Assembly: GCF_014192095.1 (NCBI RefSeq) | Contig: NZ_JACHXN010000005.1 | Coordinates: 45,944-109,943, forward strand | From: Phyllobacterium trifolii | GTDB taxonomy: Bacteria; Pseudomonadota; Alphaproteobacteria; Rhizobiales; Rhizobiaceae | Direction of reading: 5' to 3' | Length of the DNA stretch: 64,000 bases | In this document: positions 27,654 to 38,606 of the stretch, in pieces | Numbering within the stretch: the stretch's first letter is position 1 | Layout of the letters: every line of letters starts with the position of its first letter | Made by a program: the position numbers and the translations under genes | The notes under the pieces: generated by a model | Told to the model about the DNA's origin: nothing | Seen by the model: only the letters and a program-made list of their open reading frames with translations | Database searches by the model: none

Positions 27654-28640
27654 TTAAACCGTTTCCCAGTTACCGCTCTCGCCTGCACGATAAACGGCGT
27701 CGATCAACTTTTGATTGAGGACGGAGTTTTCCAGGGTGAACACTTCGACATCCTCGCCCTGTGCGGCACGGGCAAAGGCTTCCACCTCAAGGCAATAATG
27801 GTCCACATTGCCGAAGTTGTATTCGGTCGCGGTTCCATGGTTGGCGTCATGCAGCGTGATCTTGGCGTGGTCGTATTTGCCGGTGTTGAACGGCGCGAGG
27901 ACCTCGATGTAACCCTTGTCGCCATGGAACGCGATCGACTGGCGCGCGGCGAGCTGTGTTGCGACATAGAAGGTCAATTCGAAATCCTCGAAGTCAGCGC
28001 GAACGCTCGCATAGCGATCGGTACCGAAATCCGGATCGCGCTCGATGGTCGCCATGGCGCGAACGGGTTCCTTGCCGGTGACGAAGCGTGTGGCCACTGT
28101 CGGATAGACACCGATATCGGGCAAGGCGCCGCCGCCCAGCGACAGCTGGTTGCGCATATTGCTCGCGTCCTTGTTGAAATAGGTGAACGCTGCCTGCACC
28201 TGGCGCAGGCGGCCAATGGCGCCGGTCGCTATCAATTCGCGAACCTTCAGCCATTGTGGGTGATACGTCACCATGAAGGCTTCCGATATCAGCACGCCAT
28301 TGGTGTCGCGGGCGCGCTGCAGCGCTGCGATCTCGCTGGCATGCAACGAGATCGGCTTTTCGCACAGGACGTGCTTGCCGGCCTCGGCGGCCTTCAGGCA
28401 CCATTCCACATGCTGTGATGTCGGGAGCGGAATATAGACGCCGTCAATATCGCTCGAAGCCAGCATGTCATCGTAGGAACCAACGGCGTGCGGCGCCCCA
28501 AAGCGGTCAGCCACGGCGCGGGCTTTCGAAAGGTCGCGGCTGGCAACGGCCGACAGGACCGAATTCTCCGCATTGCATATGGCGGGAATGACCGCCGTTA
28601 CCCCGATTTTTGCCGTCGACAGAATACCCCAGCGAAACAT
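27654..28640 (-). CDS. Gfo/Idh/MocA-family oxidoreductase
   Basis: 328 residues. The Rossmann start is [20 protein letters not shown] and the catalytic-lysine motif is [16 protein letters not shown]. The C-terminal half is the usual alpha/beta domain ([21 protein letters not shown]). Such enzymes oxidise or reduce sugars, inositols or related polyols with NAD(P); the substrate cannot be told. It stands next to the LysR gene in the same direction. Confidence 0.9.
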   Translation of the reverse strand: MFRWGILSTAKIGVTAVIPAICNAENSVLSAVASRDLSKARAVADRFGAPHAVGSYDDMLASSDIDGVYIPLPTSQHVEWCLKAAEAGKHVLCEKPISLHASEIAALQRARDTNGVLISEAFMVTYHPQWLKVRELIATGAIGRLRQVQAAFTYFNKDASNMRNQLSLGGGALPDIGVYPTVATRFVTGKEPVRAMATIERDPDFGTDRYASVRADFEDFELTFYVATQLAARQSIAFHGDKGYIEVLAPFNTGKYDHAKITLHDANHGTATEYNFGNVDHYCLEVEAFARAAQGEDVEVFTLENSVLNQKLIDAVYRAGESGNWETV

Positions 28641-28670
28641 GATGACATCTCCTTCTCGTCGGCGCGCAAC

Positions 28671-29561
28671 CTAGGTCGTAAACTTGAAGAAATCAATGAA
28701 GGCGCGCAGTGCCGGACGCATCTGCCGGCGGCTCGGGTAATACAAGTAGACGCCGGGAAACGGTGCGCACCAATCCTCAAGCACGCGGCGGAGTTTGCCT
28801 TGAGCTATGGCTTCCGGCGCCATGTCTTGCAGCAGGAACGCGACGCCAGCACCGCCGAGAGCCGCTTCGACAACAAGCCGGTCATCGCCAAGAATAAGCG
28901 GCCCGTTTACATCAAGGACGATCTCCTCACCATCTTTCTCGAACTCCCAACGATAGACCTGACCACTGGAGAAACGGCGGCGGATACAGAGATGGTCGAG
29001 AAGGTCGTGCGGGTGCCGCGGCACGGCATGGTTTTCGAAATAGCCCGGCGTGGCGACGATGCTCGCTGTGATCACATCGCTCATGCGCACGGCAATCATG
29101 TCCGGCTCCAGGCTTTCCCCAAGCCGCATGCCGGCATCGACACCCGTTGCGACAATATCGTTGAACGGTTCCTCGACACGCAGCTCGAGCGTCACGCCCG
29201 GATATGCTTCGCTGAAGGCAGCAAGGCGGGGGGCGAGCAGCCAGTGGGCGGCGAAAGGCGGAACACTCAGACGCAGATTGCCGGCAACGCGGTTGTTCGC
29301 CTCCTTGACCGCATCCAGTGCCAGGTCGATTTCACCAAGGGCCGGGCGAAGGCGTTTGAGTAGCAGCGCGCCTTCCTCGGTGACCGCGACGCTGCGCGTC
29401 GTCCGGGCGAGAAGCCTTACACCCAAACTCTGTTCGAGACTGGAAATCGCGTGACTAACGGCCGACGGCGCGATGCCGAGTTCCTTGGCCGCGCCGCGAA
29501 AACCGCCACTCGCCGCGACCGTCGCGAAGATAGCCAGTTGGGGAAGCCGGGATCGATCCAT
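28671..29561 (-). CDS. LysR-family transcriptional regulator
   Basis: 296 residues from ATG 29561. The helix-turn-helix is FRGAAKELGIAPSAVSHAISSLEQSLGVRLL near the N-terminus (seen in parts), followed by the periplasmic-binding-like effector domain. It diverges from the aldo-keto reductase gene over about 100 bp, the usual LysR arrangement, and so probably controls that gene. The frame is open to 29612, but GGTAG precedes the 29561 ATG. Confidence 0.92.
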   Translation of the reverse strand: MDRSRLPQLAIFATVAASGGFRGAAKELGIAPSAVSHAISSLEQSLGVRLLARTTRSVAVTEEGALLLKRLRPALGEIDLALDAVKEANNRVAGNLRLSVPPFAAHWLLAPRLAAFSEAYPGVTLELRVEEPFNDIVATGVDAGMRLGESLEPDMIAVRMSDVITASIVATPGYFENHAVPRHPHDLLDHLCIRRRFSSGQVYRWEFEKDGEEIVLDVNGPLILGDDRLVVEAALGGAGVAFLLQDMAPEAIAQGKLRRVLEDWCAPFPGVYLYYPSRRQMRPALRAFIDFFKFTT

Positions 29562-29659
29562 TGATCTACCATATAGAACAAGCTGTACAAATTTAAGCGA
29601 ATTATCGAACAAGGTTGCCGCACTTACCTTTCAATAACCACACCACAAGGAGATCAGTG

Positions 29660-30655
<996 letters not shown>

Positions 30656-30861
30656 TCGGACTTAAAATTACTGGTGACAGAAGGGGGCGGCCATGGCTGT
30701 CCCTTTCGCGCCCTTGACAGGCAAATCGACGTAAGGCCTATTCCTGACCGTCGCTGACCACTTTTAAAAGTTTGCCGGCGGTTGTATATCGCGCAAGATC
30801 GATTTTGTCTCAACAAGCCGCGCCATCCTCTATTTTGCCCCGGCGCCGAACCTGGAATACC

Positions 30862-31674
30862 ATGGAAAAAGCAACGAAAAAGTCCCTGCGGCGTTGGTCT
30901 GTCGGATTGGTTCTTCTGGCGATCCTCGCTTATTTTGTCCCTTATCTGGTGATCTTTTATCTGATCTGCGGACTTTACGATTTGTCGCGCAACAAGAATC
31001 TCAACCTCCAGGTTGTCGAGCAATACTTCTTCGGCAATGGCATGTTCACCTGGGTCCTTTCGCCGCTCAACATTCTTCTCGACATCCTGTCACTGCCCTA
31101 CGTCAACAAGGGCGTTTACAAGCTGCAGGACCTTCCGGCCAATTATCAAGCCGAGGTGAAGCGCCTGATTACAGCGACGCAGAAGGAAAACATCGTCGGG
31201 CAGTTGCAGGCACGCGCCGAACAGCAGGCGCGCAGCATGTTCTTTTTTAAATGGTACGGCAAAGACCAGCCGAGTTTCGCCAACGTGCCGTCCTTCTACG
31301 AGAAGTACAATTTCGTGAAGACGATCGGTGTGTCTGTCTTCAACAAGAAGAATTCGACTTCAAAGCATTTCGGTCCGATCCGGGCAACGATACGCGTGCT
31401 TTACAACATCAACGACATGAACGATCACACGGCCTATATCTGGTGCGGCGATACGACGAGCTACTGGAAAGACGACAAGCTGTTCATCTTCGATGACACG
31501 CTGATGCACCAGTCCGTCAACCAGACCGACCAGACACGCTATTGCCTGTTCGTCGATATCCTGCGCCCGTCTTATCTGCCGGGCCTGTTTGCCGCCATCG
31601 TTTCGTTCATGGGCGTCATTCTCAAGGGCAGCAACTCGATCTTCTACAAGAACTGGAAAGTTATCCAGAAGTAG
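30862..31674 (+). CDS. Aspartyl/asparaginyl beta-hydroxylase-family lipid hydroxylase (LpxO/OlsC-like)
   Basis: 270 residues with an N-terminal membrane segment (VGLVLLAILAYFVPYLVIFY), the stretch MFFFKWYGKDQPSFANVPSF, and the iron/2-oxoglutarate dioxygenase end FIFDDTLMHQSVNQTDQTR with CLFVDILRPSYLPG. This architecture fits LpxO and rhizobial OlsC, which hydroxylate the fatty acyl chains of lipid A or ornithine lipids at the inner membrane. Which lipid is used cannot be told. The ATG at 30862 follows GGAA; the frame is open upstream to 30772. Confidence 0.8.
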   Translation: MEKATKKSLRRWSVGLVLLAILAYFVPYLVIFYLICGLYDLSRNKNLNLQVVEQYFFGNGMFTWVLSPLNILLDILSLPYVNKGVYKLQDLPANYQAEVKRLITATQKENIVGQLQARAEQQARSMFFFKWYGKDQPSFANVPSFYEKYNFVKTIGVSVFNKKNSTSKHFGPIRATIRVLYNINDMNDHTAYIWCGDTTSYWKDDKLFIFDDTLMHQSVNQTDQTRYCLFVDILRPSYLPGLFAAIVSFMGVILKGSNSIFYKNWKVIQK

Positions 31675-31696
31675 CTGTTACTGGCCAGACAGAAGG

Positions 31697-31722
31697 AAAG
31701 GGGCGCGATGCGCCCCTTTTTT
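31697..31722. terminator. Terminator between the LpxO-like gene and pheT
   Basis: AAAGGGGCGC, loop GAT, then GCGCCCCTTT and more T residues, 23 bp after the LpxO-like stop and 19 bp from the convergent pheT stop. Confidence 0.88.
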
Positions 31723-31740
31723 GTTGGTGTTGCGGTAGAA

Positions 31741-34155
31741 CTATCCCCGCAGCACGCCACCGGTCTGTTTGCCGACACTTTCAACGATGCGTTTTGTCAG
31801 CGCTTCCAGATCCTCATCGGTCAAGGTGCGCTCCACGGGCTGGATGGCCACCTCGATCGCAACGGACTTCTTCTCAGCGCCAAGCGATGCGCCTTCGAAA
31901 AGGTCGAAGACCTGAACGCCGGTGATCAGCTTCTTGTCGCCGGCAAGCGCTGCCCGGACAATGGCACCTGCTTCCACGGCCTTGTCGACCACAAAAGCAA
32001 AGTCACGGCGCACAATCTGGAAATCCGAAAGGTTAAGCGCCGGCTTGGTGCGTGTCGCCTTCCGCTTCGGTTCCGGAATGGCATCGATGAAAACTTCAAA
32101 GCCGCAAAGGCTTCCAGAGACATCAAGCGTTTCCAGCGTTTTTGGATGGAACTCGCCGAAGGTTCCGAGGATTACCTTTGGCCCGAGCTTGATCGTGCCG
32201 GAACGCCCGGGATGATACCAGGCGGGACCGCCGCTTTCGATCTGCAACTTATCAATCGGAGCGCCGCACGCTTCGAGCACCGCAAGCGCGTCGGCCTTTG
32301 CGTCGAATACGCCAACTGACCCAATATTACCCGACCAGTGACGACCCGAACCTTCGAGCTTCGCGGTACCCCGGCGAACACCGGCAGCAACGCGGCGCTG
32401 TGCGTCGGGCGTATTGCCTTCATAAGTGCCGGAGACTTCGAATAGCGCCAGATCATTGAAGCCGCGATCGGCATTGCGCTGGGCGGCAGCAAGTAGGCCC
32501 GGCAACAGCGATGGGCGCATGTCGGACATGTCGGCCGCGATCGGATTAGCAAGCTTCAGTTCGCTCTGACCGCCGCCGAATGCTTTCGCTGACGCTTCCG
32601 AAATGAACGACCAGGTAACCGCTTCCATCATGCCACGCGAAGCAAGTGCCCGGCGGGCATTGCGCGTACGGATCTGCAACGTTGTCAAGATCTTGCCGTT
32701 GACCGCCGCATGGCTAAGCAAGGGCTGCGGATCGATCTGGTCGACGCCATGAATGCGCATGACTTCCTCGACCAAATCGGCCTTGCCGTCTATATCTGGA
32801 CGCCATGACGGGATCACCACATCAACAAGCTCACCGCTCCCTTGCGGCTTGAAGCCGAGGCGAGACAGGATATCGAGGCTCGTTTCAGCCGGAACATCGA
32901 TGCCGGTAAGCCGCTTGACCTCCGATGCGGGGAACTGGACTATCTTCGGTGTATGGCCCTTGTAGCCGATGACTTTCGCTTCGGATGGCGTACCGCCGCA
33001 GAAATCGAGAACCAGCTGTGTGGCAAGCTCAAGACCGGGGATCATGAACTCAGGATCGACGCCGCGCTCGAAACGGTAGCGCGCATCGGTAATGATACCA
33101 AGCGTCCGGCCTGTACGGGCAATATTCATCGCGTCCCAAAGCGCGGACTCGATCACGACATTGGTGGTGTTCTCATCACAGCCGGAATATTCGCCGCCCA
33201 TGATACCGCCAATCGATTCGACCCCATCAGCATCGGCGATGACTACATTGTCCGGACCGAGCCTATATTCCTTGCCGTTGAGGCCGAGAATCTGTTCGCC
33301 TTCCCGGCCGCGGCGCACGGTGAGATTGCCACTGACCTTGTCGGCATCGAAGACGTGCAACGGACGGCCGCGATCGAAGGTCAGATAGTTGGTTATGTCG
33401 ACGAGCGCATTGATCGGGCGCAAGCCTATGGCGATCAACCGCTGCTGCAGCCATTGCGGGCTGTGACCGTTCTTGACGCCCTTGACGGTACGCCAGGCAA
33501 AGCCGGGGCAAAGATGGGTATCGTCGCCAAGGTCAAGATGAACGTCCACCAGCGCGGGCCCTGCGCCTTGGACGGGCACGATCGGCCCGTTCCTGAGTTT
33601 GCCGAGACCGGCTGCAGCCAAGTCGCGGGCAATACCGTAGACGCTGGTGCAATCTGGACGGTTCGGCGTCAGGTTGATCTCGATGACCGGGTCGTTCAGG
33701 CCGGCATAGGCAGCGAAGCTGGTTCCCACAGGCGCATCTGCGGGCAAGTCGATGATGCCATTGTGTTCATCCGACATCTGCAATTCGCGCTCGGAGCACA
33801 TCATGCCATGGCTTTCGACACCACGGATCTTGCCGACCGACAGCGTAAGGTCGATGCCCGGAACATAGGTCCCTGGAGCTGCGAATGCGCCGATCAGGCC
33901 GGCGCGGGCGTTCGGCGCACCGCACACCACCTGCAGCGGCTTGCCGTCGCCCGTATCCACAGTCAAAACCTGCAGCTTGTCAGCGTCCGGGTGGCGGGAA
34001 GCTGTTAGCACCTTGGCTATGACGAAGGGCCTGAGCGCCGACTTGTCATCGAGATGCTCGACTTCCAGACCGATTCTTGTCAGGGAATCGACGATCTCTT
34101 CGAGTGACGCCTCGGTCTCGAGATGGTCTTTAAGCCAGGAGAGTGTGAATTTCAT
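31741..34155 (-). CDS. pheT: Phenylalanyl-tRNA synthetase beta subunit
   Basis: 804 residues: the N-terminal tRNA-binding OB domain ([20 protein letters not shown]), B3/B4 editing region, B5 domain ([20 protein letters not shown]), catalytic-like core ([20 protein letters not shown]) and C-terminal anticodon-binding FDX-ACB domain ([17 protein letters not shown]). It forms the alpha2-beta2 enzyme with PheS, 78 bp upstream. The ATG at 34155 ([12 protein letters not shown]) matches the family start; a GTG three codons earlier is in frame. Confidence 0.98.
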   Translation of the reverse strand: MKFTLSWLKDHLETEASLEEIVDSLTRIGLEVEHLDDKSALRPFVIAKVLTASRHPDADKLQVLTVDTGDGKPLQVVCGAPNARAGLIGAFAAPGTYVPGIDLTLSVGKIRGVESHGMMCSERELQMSDEHNGIIDLPADAPVGTSFAAYAGLNDPVIEINLTPNRPDCTSVYGIARDLAAAGLGKLRNGPIVPVQGAGPALVDVHLDLGDDTHLCPGFAWRTVKGVKNGHSPQWLQQRLIAIGLRPINALVDITNYLTFDRGRPLHVFDADKVSGNLTVRRGREGEQILGLNGKEYRLGPDNVVIADADGVESIGGIMGGEYSGCDENTTNVVIESALWDAMNIARTGRTLGIITDARYRFERGVDPEFMIPGLELATQLVLDFCGGTPSEAKVIGYKGHTPKIVQFPASEVKRLTGIDVPAETSLDILSRLGFKPQGSGELVDVVIPSWRPDIDGKADLVEEVMRIHGVDQIDPQPLLSHAAVNGKILTTLQIRTRNARRALASRGMMEAVTWSFISEASAKAFGGGQSELKLANPIAADMSDMRPSLLPGLLAAAQRNADRGFNDLALFEVSGTYEGNTPDAQRRVAAGVRRGTAKLEGSGRHWSGNIGSVGVFDAKADALAVLEACGAPIDKLQIESGGPAWYHPGRSGTIKLGPKVILGTFGEFHPKTLETLDVSGSLCGFEVFIDAIPEPKRKATRTKPALNLSDFQIVRRDFAFVVDKAVEAGAIVRAALAGDKKLITGVQVFDLFEGASLGAEKKSVAIEVAIQPVERTLTDEDLEALTKRIVESVGKQTGGVLRG

Positions 34156-34233
34156 GATTTTCACTCGTTTTCAAATTTCGAGGTTTAGAGGTTTCGGCAG
34201 GCGCCTTCGTCCCCCGTGAAGCCTGATGGCGCG

Positions 34234-35316
34234 TTACGCGCTCAGGCCTCCAAACAGCGTCGGCATGTCGAGCGGCCGGAAGCCGTAGTGCTGAAGCCAG
34301 CGCACGTCGGCATCGAAGAAGGCGCGCAGATCCGGCATGCCATATTTCAACATGGCAATGCGGTCGATGCCCATGCCCCAGGCAAAACCCTGATACTCGT
34401 CCGGATCGAGACCGCCGGCGCGCAACACGTTCGGATGCACCATGCCGCAGCCGAGAATTTCCATCCAGTCGCTGCCTTCACCGAATTTCACTTCCTTGCC
34501 AGAGCGGTCGCACTGGATATCGACCTCCAGTGATGGCTCGGTGAAGGGGAAGTAGGAAGGGCGGAAACGCATCTTCAGCGACGGCACTTCGAAGAACGCC
34601 TTGCAGAATTCTTCGAGCACCCATTTCATGTTGGCGACATTGGCCGACTTGTCGATAACCAGCCCTTCAACCTGATGGAACATAGGCGAATGGGTGGCGT
34701 CGCTATCCATGCGGTAGGTCTTGCCGGGAATAACGATGCGGATCGGCGGCTTCTGGTTTTCCATTGTGCGAATCTGCACGGGGCTCGTATGGGTACGCAG
34801 CACCCGTCGCTCGCCGTTCTCGTCGGGATTGAAGAAAAAAGTGTCGTGCATCTCGCGAGCCGGGTGACCCTCGGGAAAATTGAGCGCGGTGAAGTTGTAG
34901 TAGTCGGTCTCGATATCCGGACCTTCGGCAATAGAAAAACCCATATCGGCGAAAATGGCGGTGATTTCATCGATGACCTGGCTGATCGGGTGGATACGTC
35001 CCCGTTCTGCCGGCGCGGCGCGCACAGGGAGCGTGACGTCCACTTTTTCCTTTTCAAGACGCACAGAAATGGCGGCGTCCTTGAGGGCATTTCTGCGCGC
35101 GGTGAGTGCTTCCGTAATACGATTCTTCAAGCCATTGATGGCAGGTCCCTGGAGCTGCCGCTCTTCCGGCGACATGGAACCGAGTGACTTCAGTTTTTCC
35201 GAAATCGAGCCCTTTTTGCCGAGAGCTGCGATGCGGACGGCCTCGATGGCCGCCTCATCATTGGCTGACTCAATCTGCGCGGCAAGCACGCTTTCCAGTT
35301 GTACCAGGTCGTCCAT
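34234..35316 (-). CDS. pheS: Phenylalanyl-tRNA synthetase alpha subunit
   Basis: 360 residues with an N-terminal coiled-coil arm (about 1-85) and the class II catalytic core: motif 1 region [17 protein letters not shown], motif 2 [10 protein letters not shown], phenylalanine-pocket region [10 protein letters not shown], and motif 3 [23 protein letters not shown] lies before the ATG. The leader carries the repeated element at 35335-35384 and a hairpin at 35399-35431, so expression may be tied to the upstream ribosomal-protein message. Confidence 0.98.
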   Translation of the reverse strand: MDDLVQLESVLAAQIESANDEAAIEAVRIAALGKKGSISEKLKSLGSMSPEERQLQGPAINGLKNRITEALTARRNALKDAAISVRLEKEKVDVTLPVRAAPAERGRIHPISQVIDEITAIFADMGFSIAEGPDIETDYYNFTALNFPEGHPAREMHDTFFFNPDENGERRVLRTHTSPVQIRTMENQKPPIRIVIPGKTYRMDSDATHSPMFHQVEGLVIDKSANVANMKWVLEEFCKAFFEVPSLKMRFRPSYFPFTEPSLEVDIQCDRSGKEVKFGEGSDWMEILGCGMVHPNVLRAGGLDPDEYQGFAWGMGIDRIAMLKYGMPDLRAFFDADVRWLQHYGFRPLDMPTLFGGLSA

Positions 35317-35334
35317 CGTTCTTCACCTGTTGGT

Positions 35335-35384
35335 TTCTTGAGATCCCTGTCATTTCCCTCGAAAATGACCGCCTCTTACGCGTC
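35335..35384 (-). promoter_or_regulatory. Repeated leader element, copy A (before pheS)
   Basis: On the minus strand: CGTAAGAGGCG, an 18-nt variable part, then GACAGGGATCTCAAGAAA. The variable part forms its own hairpin (TCATTT / AAATGA). GAGG before it can pair with UCUC after it. The 3' end lies 19 nt before the pheS ATG, just upstream of the ribosome-binding site. Copy B precedes rpmI at nearly the same distance. I do not recognise the family. Confidence 0.6.
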
Positions 35385-35398
35385 GATGCAGAAAATCG

Positions 35399-35431
35399 AA
35401 AAACCCGCGCCAGCCGAGCCAGCGCGGGTTT
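35399..35431 (-). terminator. Hairpin with T-run between rplT and pheS (terminator or attenuator)
   Basis: On the minus strand, AAACCCGCGC and GCGCGGGTTT form a 10-bp stem, followed by TTTTTCGATTTT. It lies 40 bp past the rplT stop and about 83 bp before pheS. It may end the rpmI-rplT message or act as an attenuator for pheST. Confidence 0.75.
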
Positions 35432-35470
35432 CCCAAATCTATATTTCCGGAATGCTTTGGGAGCGCTGGT

Positions 35471-35872
35471 TTAGTGAACAGCGCCTTCAAAAGCGTTCGG
35501 AGTTGTATTCTTGAGATATTCAAGCGCCTTCTTGGCAGAAGCCACGAGCGAACCGAATGCCTCCGGCTCGTGGATCGCGAGATCCGACAGAACCTTGCGG
35601 TCAACCTCGATACCCGACTTCGACAGACCGTCGATGAAACGGCTGTATGTCAGGCCATGTTCGCGGACAGCGGCATTGATGCGCTGGGTCCAGAGCGCAC
35701 GGAAAGTACGCTTCTTGTTCTTGCGGTCGCGATAAGCGTACTGCTTCGAACGATCGACAGCGGCCTTGGCGGTCTTGATGGTATTCTTGCGGCGGCCACG
35801 GAAACCCTCGGCCTGCTTCAGAACTTTTTTATGCTTGGCGTGGGACGTAACGCCCCGTTTTACACGTGCCAT
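35471..35872 (-). CDS. rplT: 50S ribosomal protein L20
   Basis: 133 residues beginning [20 protein letters not shown], very basic at the N-terminus, with [14 protein letters not shown] near the middle. L20 binds 23S rRNA early in assembly and in other bacteria represses its own operon by binding leader RNA. AAGGAG precedes the ATG. It follows rpmI by 39 bp. Confidence 0.98.
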   Translation of the reverse strand: MARVKRGVTSHAKHKKVLKQAEGFRGRRKNTIKTAKAAVDRSKQYAYRDRKNKKRTFRALWTQRINAAVREHGLTYSRFIDGLSKSGIEVDRKVLSDLAIHEPEAFGSLVASAKKALEYLKNTTPNAFEGAVH

Positions 35873-35911
35873 GATATGATCTCCTTACTGAGATGGATAA
35901 CGTTTGCCCGA

Positions 35912-36112
35912 TCAGAGACCGTTAGGCAGGAACTTCTTCACGATTTTCGCATCTGGCTCGGAAAGAACCATCGTGCCGCGTGCGTCACGAATGAATTTGT
36001 TCGAACGTTTGATCATGCCATGGCGTTTGCCAGCGGCGGCGGCTTTGATTTTGCCAGTTCCGGTGATCTTGAACCGTTTCTTGGCAGCAGATTTGGTCTT
36101 CATCTTGGGCAT
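35912..36112 (-). CDS. rpmI: 50S ribosomal protein L35
   Basis: 66 residues, [20 protein letters not shown] at the start and KKFLPNGL at the end, the full L35 length. AGGAG lies before the ATG at 36112. The frame continues open upstream but those codons are leader sequence. Copy B of the repeated leader element ends 20 nt before the start. Confidence 0.97.
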   Translation of the reverse strand: MPKMKTKSAAKKRFKITGTGKIKAAAAGKRHGMIKRSNKFIRDARGTMVLSEPDAKIVKKFLPNGL

Positions 36113-36132
36113 TTTGCTACTCCTGATTTTCT

Positions 36133-36184
36133 TTCTTGAGGTCCCTGTCGTTCCTACGGAACTCCACGCCTCTTGCGAGGCCCG
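36133..36184 (-). promoter_or_regulatory. Repeated leader element, copy B (before rpmI)
   Basis: On the minus strand: CGCAAGAGGCG, a 17-nt variable part, then GACAGGGACCTCAAGAAA. The variable part holds the hairpin GTTCC-GTA-GGAAC. GAGG can pair with CCUC (UCUC in copy A, a compatible change). GCCTC-GCAA-GAGGC can also fold at its 5' end. A further inverted repeat, GAGGCCCG/CGGGCCTC, spans 36177-36210 just upstream. Confidence 0.6.
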
Positions 36185-36251
36185 TTTCACTCCAAAGAGT
36201 TTCGGGCCTCTTGTTTTTGACTTCAGGCCGACCAAAGCCTGAAAGCATACA

Positions 36252-36283
36252 AAACCGCCACGGCATGCCCTGCCGGGCGGTTT
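36252..36283 (-). terminator. Hairpin after the methyltransferase gene
   Basis: AAACCGCC and GGCGGTTT pair around a GC-rich 16-nt inner part that can itself fold (GGCA/TGCC). It lies 68 bp past the stop of the ICMT-like gene and about 140 bp upstream of rpmI. Confidence 0.6.
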
Positions 36284-36350
36284 GAACGCGTGCTTATTAC
36301 CAGAAGTCAGAAAAAGCGCAACAGTTGAATCGCGTGAGCCGGCGAAAAGC

Positions 36351-36977
36351 CTAGTAGAGGCGCAACAGAACCGGCAGAATGTGTTCGCCTTGCAGATATT
36401 CCACGAACTCGAGCAATGGATAGGAGACGAAGAATACCAGTCCATCGGTGAACGTCCTATACAGCATGGACGACTTGACGCTCAACACATCTGCTTCCTT
36501 GTAAAGTGAGGGATTGGGGAAGAAGCGCGGTACGTCCCGCTTATAACTGGTGTAGGTCTCGCCGAACACCTTTTCGAGATAACCCTCTTCGGCCGTGATG
36601 ACGAACTGGAAGGCAATGTAGCAAATCACGGCGAGGGCGAGCGACACCGTCAGGCTGCCGGTCATCATGCCGATCCCGAATGCGCCGATCGTGCTGAACA
36701 CATAGAGTGGATTGCGGCTCATCGAATATGGCCCGAGACGGACAATCTCCGAGCTCTTACGTCCGCCAATGTAGAGCGTGCACCACATACGTCCAAGAAT
36801 CGTCAGGACAATCACGCCGATACCGAAATCCTCGATATACTCATGCACGCGATCATTGCTCCACGCGGAACGAATCGTAAGAAGTGCAACCAGGATCAAG
36901 CCGATGACGATTGCAACGGCAATGCGTCTGCGGTGTTGAAACCGGGACATGTCTTTGAGAGAGTTCAGTTCCGCCAT
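36351..36977 (-). CDS. Isoprenylcysteine carboxyl methyltransferase-family membrane protein
   Basis: 208 residues from ATG 36977 (AAGGG upstream). Hydrophobic segments include [17 protein letters not shown] and [15 protein letters not shown]. The ICMT/PEMT signature is [19 protein letters not shown] followed by [25 protein letters not shown]. Bacterial relatives methylate lipids or other membrane substrates; the real substrate is unknown. It sits between infC and rpmI, breaking the usual infC-rpmI-rplT operon. Confidence 0.85.
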   Translation of the reverse strand: MAELNSLKDMSRFQHRRRIAVAIVIGLILVALLTIRSAWSNDRVHEYIEDFGIGVIVLTILGRMWCTLYIGGRKSSEIVRLGPYSMSRNPLYVFSTIGAFGIGMMTGSLTVSLALAVICYIAFQFVITAEEGYLEKVFGETYTSYKRDVPRFFPNPSLYKEADVLSVKSSMLYRTFTDGLVFFVSYPLLEFVEYLQGEHILPVLLRLY

Positions 36978-37006
36978 GATGGCCCTTCGAATTTTGATCG
37001 GCATAG

Positions 37007-37031
37007 AAAAAGCCGCCCGAAGGCGGCTTTT
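37007..37031 (-). terminator. Terminator after infC
   Basis: AAAAGCCGCC and GGCGGCTTTT form a 10-bp stem with a 4-nt loop, 20 bp beyond the infC stop, with A and T runs on either side. Confidence 0.88.
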
Positions 37032-37050
37032 CTATGGAAGTTGGTTGGCT

Positions 37051-37587
37051 TCAGCGCGGCGCCAGAACCATCATCATCTGGCGGCCTTCCAGCTTTGGCT
37101 CGGCCTCGACCTTGGAAATTTCAACCGTATCTTCCTTGACGCGATCCAGAAGCCGCATGCCGAGTTCCTGGTGGGCCATTTCACGGCCACGGAACCGCAA
37201 TGTCACCTTGACCTTGTCGCCCTCTTCAAAGAAACGCTTGATCGCCTTCATCTTCACATCATAATCATGCGTGTCGATATTCGGGCGCATCTTGATTTCT
37301 TTGATTTCGACGGTCTTCTGTTTCTTGCGCGCTTCCGCCGCTTTCTTCTGGCCCTGGTATTTCAGCTTCCCGAGATCGACGATCTTGCAGACCGGCGGCT
37401 CGGCATTGGGCACGATCTCGACGAGATCGAGTCCAGCCTCATCGGCCATCGCCAGTGCTGCTTGAATAGTGACTATGCCGTGGTTTTCACCTTCGGCATC
37501 AATGAGCTGTACCTGAGGTACGCGGATATCGCGGTTGGAACGAGGTCCATCTTTCTGGACCACCTGGGCTCTAAAGGGTCGACGAAT
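37051..37587 (-). CDS. infC: Translation initiation factor IF-3, AUU start
   Basis: IF-3 binds the 30S subunit and checks start-codon choice. The N-terminal domain ([20 protein letters not shown]), linker ([16 protein letters not shown]) and C-terminal domain ([20 protein letters not shown]) are complete. The first conventional start codon (GTG, 37563) would cut the N-terminus. Eight codons upstream in frame is ATT at 37587 (ATT CGT CGA CCC), 9 nt after AAGGAG, giving 178 residues starting with the usual basic RRPFRAQ. An AUU start is the known self-regulating feature of infC. Confidence 0.92.
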   Translation of the reverse strand: MRRPFRAQVVQKDGPRSNRDIRVPQVQLIDAEGENHGIVTIQAALAMADEAGLDLVEIVPNAEPPVCKIVDLGKLKYQGQKKAAEARKKQKTVEIKEIKMRPNIDTHDYDVKMKAIKRFFEEGDKVKVTLRFRGREMAHQELGMRLLDRVKEDTVEISKVEAEPKLEGRQMMMVLAPR

Positions 37588-37801
37588 GGCAGTAATCTCC
37601 TTGAATTATTTCGGACCCGCAAATAGCACCGTCAGGCCGGAGCCGCAATGCTTCTGTGCGCGGGCGCATGCCAATATCGTTATTTTTGGGAAAAATCACG
37701 CCAATCAAACATAGGTTTATTTCAGATTTGTGCAATGTTGCGGGCTTCAACGATGAACTTTGCCGTGGCAAAAGGGCCGATCACGACACGGAGTTACCTT
37801 T

Positions 37802-38593
37802 ATGAATGCACCCCTGCCCCAGTTCCTGACCGTCAACGGCCTCGATATTGCACTGCGCCGCCGCGAAGGTCGCACGCCTGGCATTGTGTGGCTGGGGGGC
37901 TATTACTCGGACATGCTGGGCAGCAAAGCCCAATGGCTGGATCAGTGGGCATCGGAACGCGGCGTGGCCTTCCTTCGGCACGACTATTCCGGCCATGGCG
38001 AATCCGGCGGCGAATTCCGCGATGGCACGATCTCGTTATGGCTGGAGCAAAGCCTTGCCATATTCCGGCAGTTTTCGTCCGGACCGCAGATTCTCGTCGG
38101 TTCGTCCATGGGCGGATGGATCGCCTTGCGAATGATCGAGGAATTGCAAAGGACTGGCGAAGGCGGGCGTGTCGCAGGACTGGTGTTCATTGCGCCGGCG
38201 CCGGATTTCACCTCGGAACTCGTCGAGCCGCAACTGACGAATGATCAGCGCCGCCAGATCGCCCAGCGCGGTTATATGGAAGAGCCGTCCGATTATTCGT
38301 CCGTGCCGTACATCTATACAAAGGCTTTGCTCGAAGACGGCAAAACCAACCAGGTTTTGAAGGGTGTCATCCAGACCGATTGTCCTGTTCACATCCTCCA
38401 GGGTATGGAGGACAAGGACGTGCCCTATACCCATGCGCTGCGATTAATGGATCACCTGCCTGTCGACGATGTGACGATTACGCTGGTGCGGGATGGCGAC
38501 CATCGCCTGTCTCGTCCGCAAGACCTTGATCTTCTGACACGAACCGTGTCTTCAATGGTTGAAAGAGTCAAACTCCTTCATCCGCTCCAATAG
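37802..38593 (+). CDS. Alpha/beta hydrolase
   Basis: 263 residues. The nucleophile elbow is LVGSSMGGWIAL (Ser), the acid is in LQGMEDKDVPY, and the His in RDGDHRLSRPQD; RHDYSGHGESGGEF precedes the elbow. Most like the ABHD10/palmitoyl-thioesterase-like group; substrate unknown. GGAG lies before ATG 37802; the frame is open upstream. It precedes benE by 13 bp. Confidence 0.88.
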   Translation: MNAPLPQFLTVNGLDIALRRREGRTPGIVWLGGYYSDMLGSKAQWLDQWASERGVAFLRHDYSGHGESGGEFRDGTISLWLEQSLAIFRQFSSGPQILVGSSMGGWIALRMIEELQRTGEGGRVAGLVFIAPAPDFTSELVEPQLTNDQRRQIAQRGYMEEPSDYSSVPYIYTKALLEDGKTNQVLKGVIQTDCPVHILQGMEDKDVPYTHALRLMDHLPVDDVTITLVRDGDHRLSRPQDLDLLTRTVSSMVERVKLLHPLQ

Positions 38594-38606
38594 GTTCCCA
38601 GGCTCC

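Noticed and set aside
35350-35604. Possible Phe-containing leader peptide (GFFDFLHRR) before pheS
   Set aside because: The Phe codons fall in the hairpin T-run of a frame that starts inside rplT without its own ribosome-binding site.
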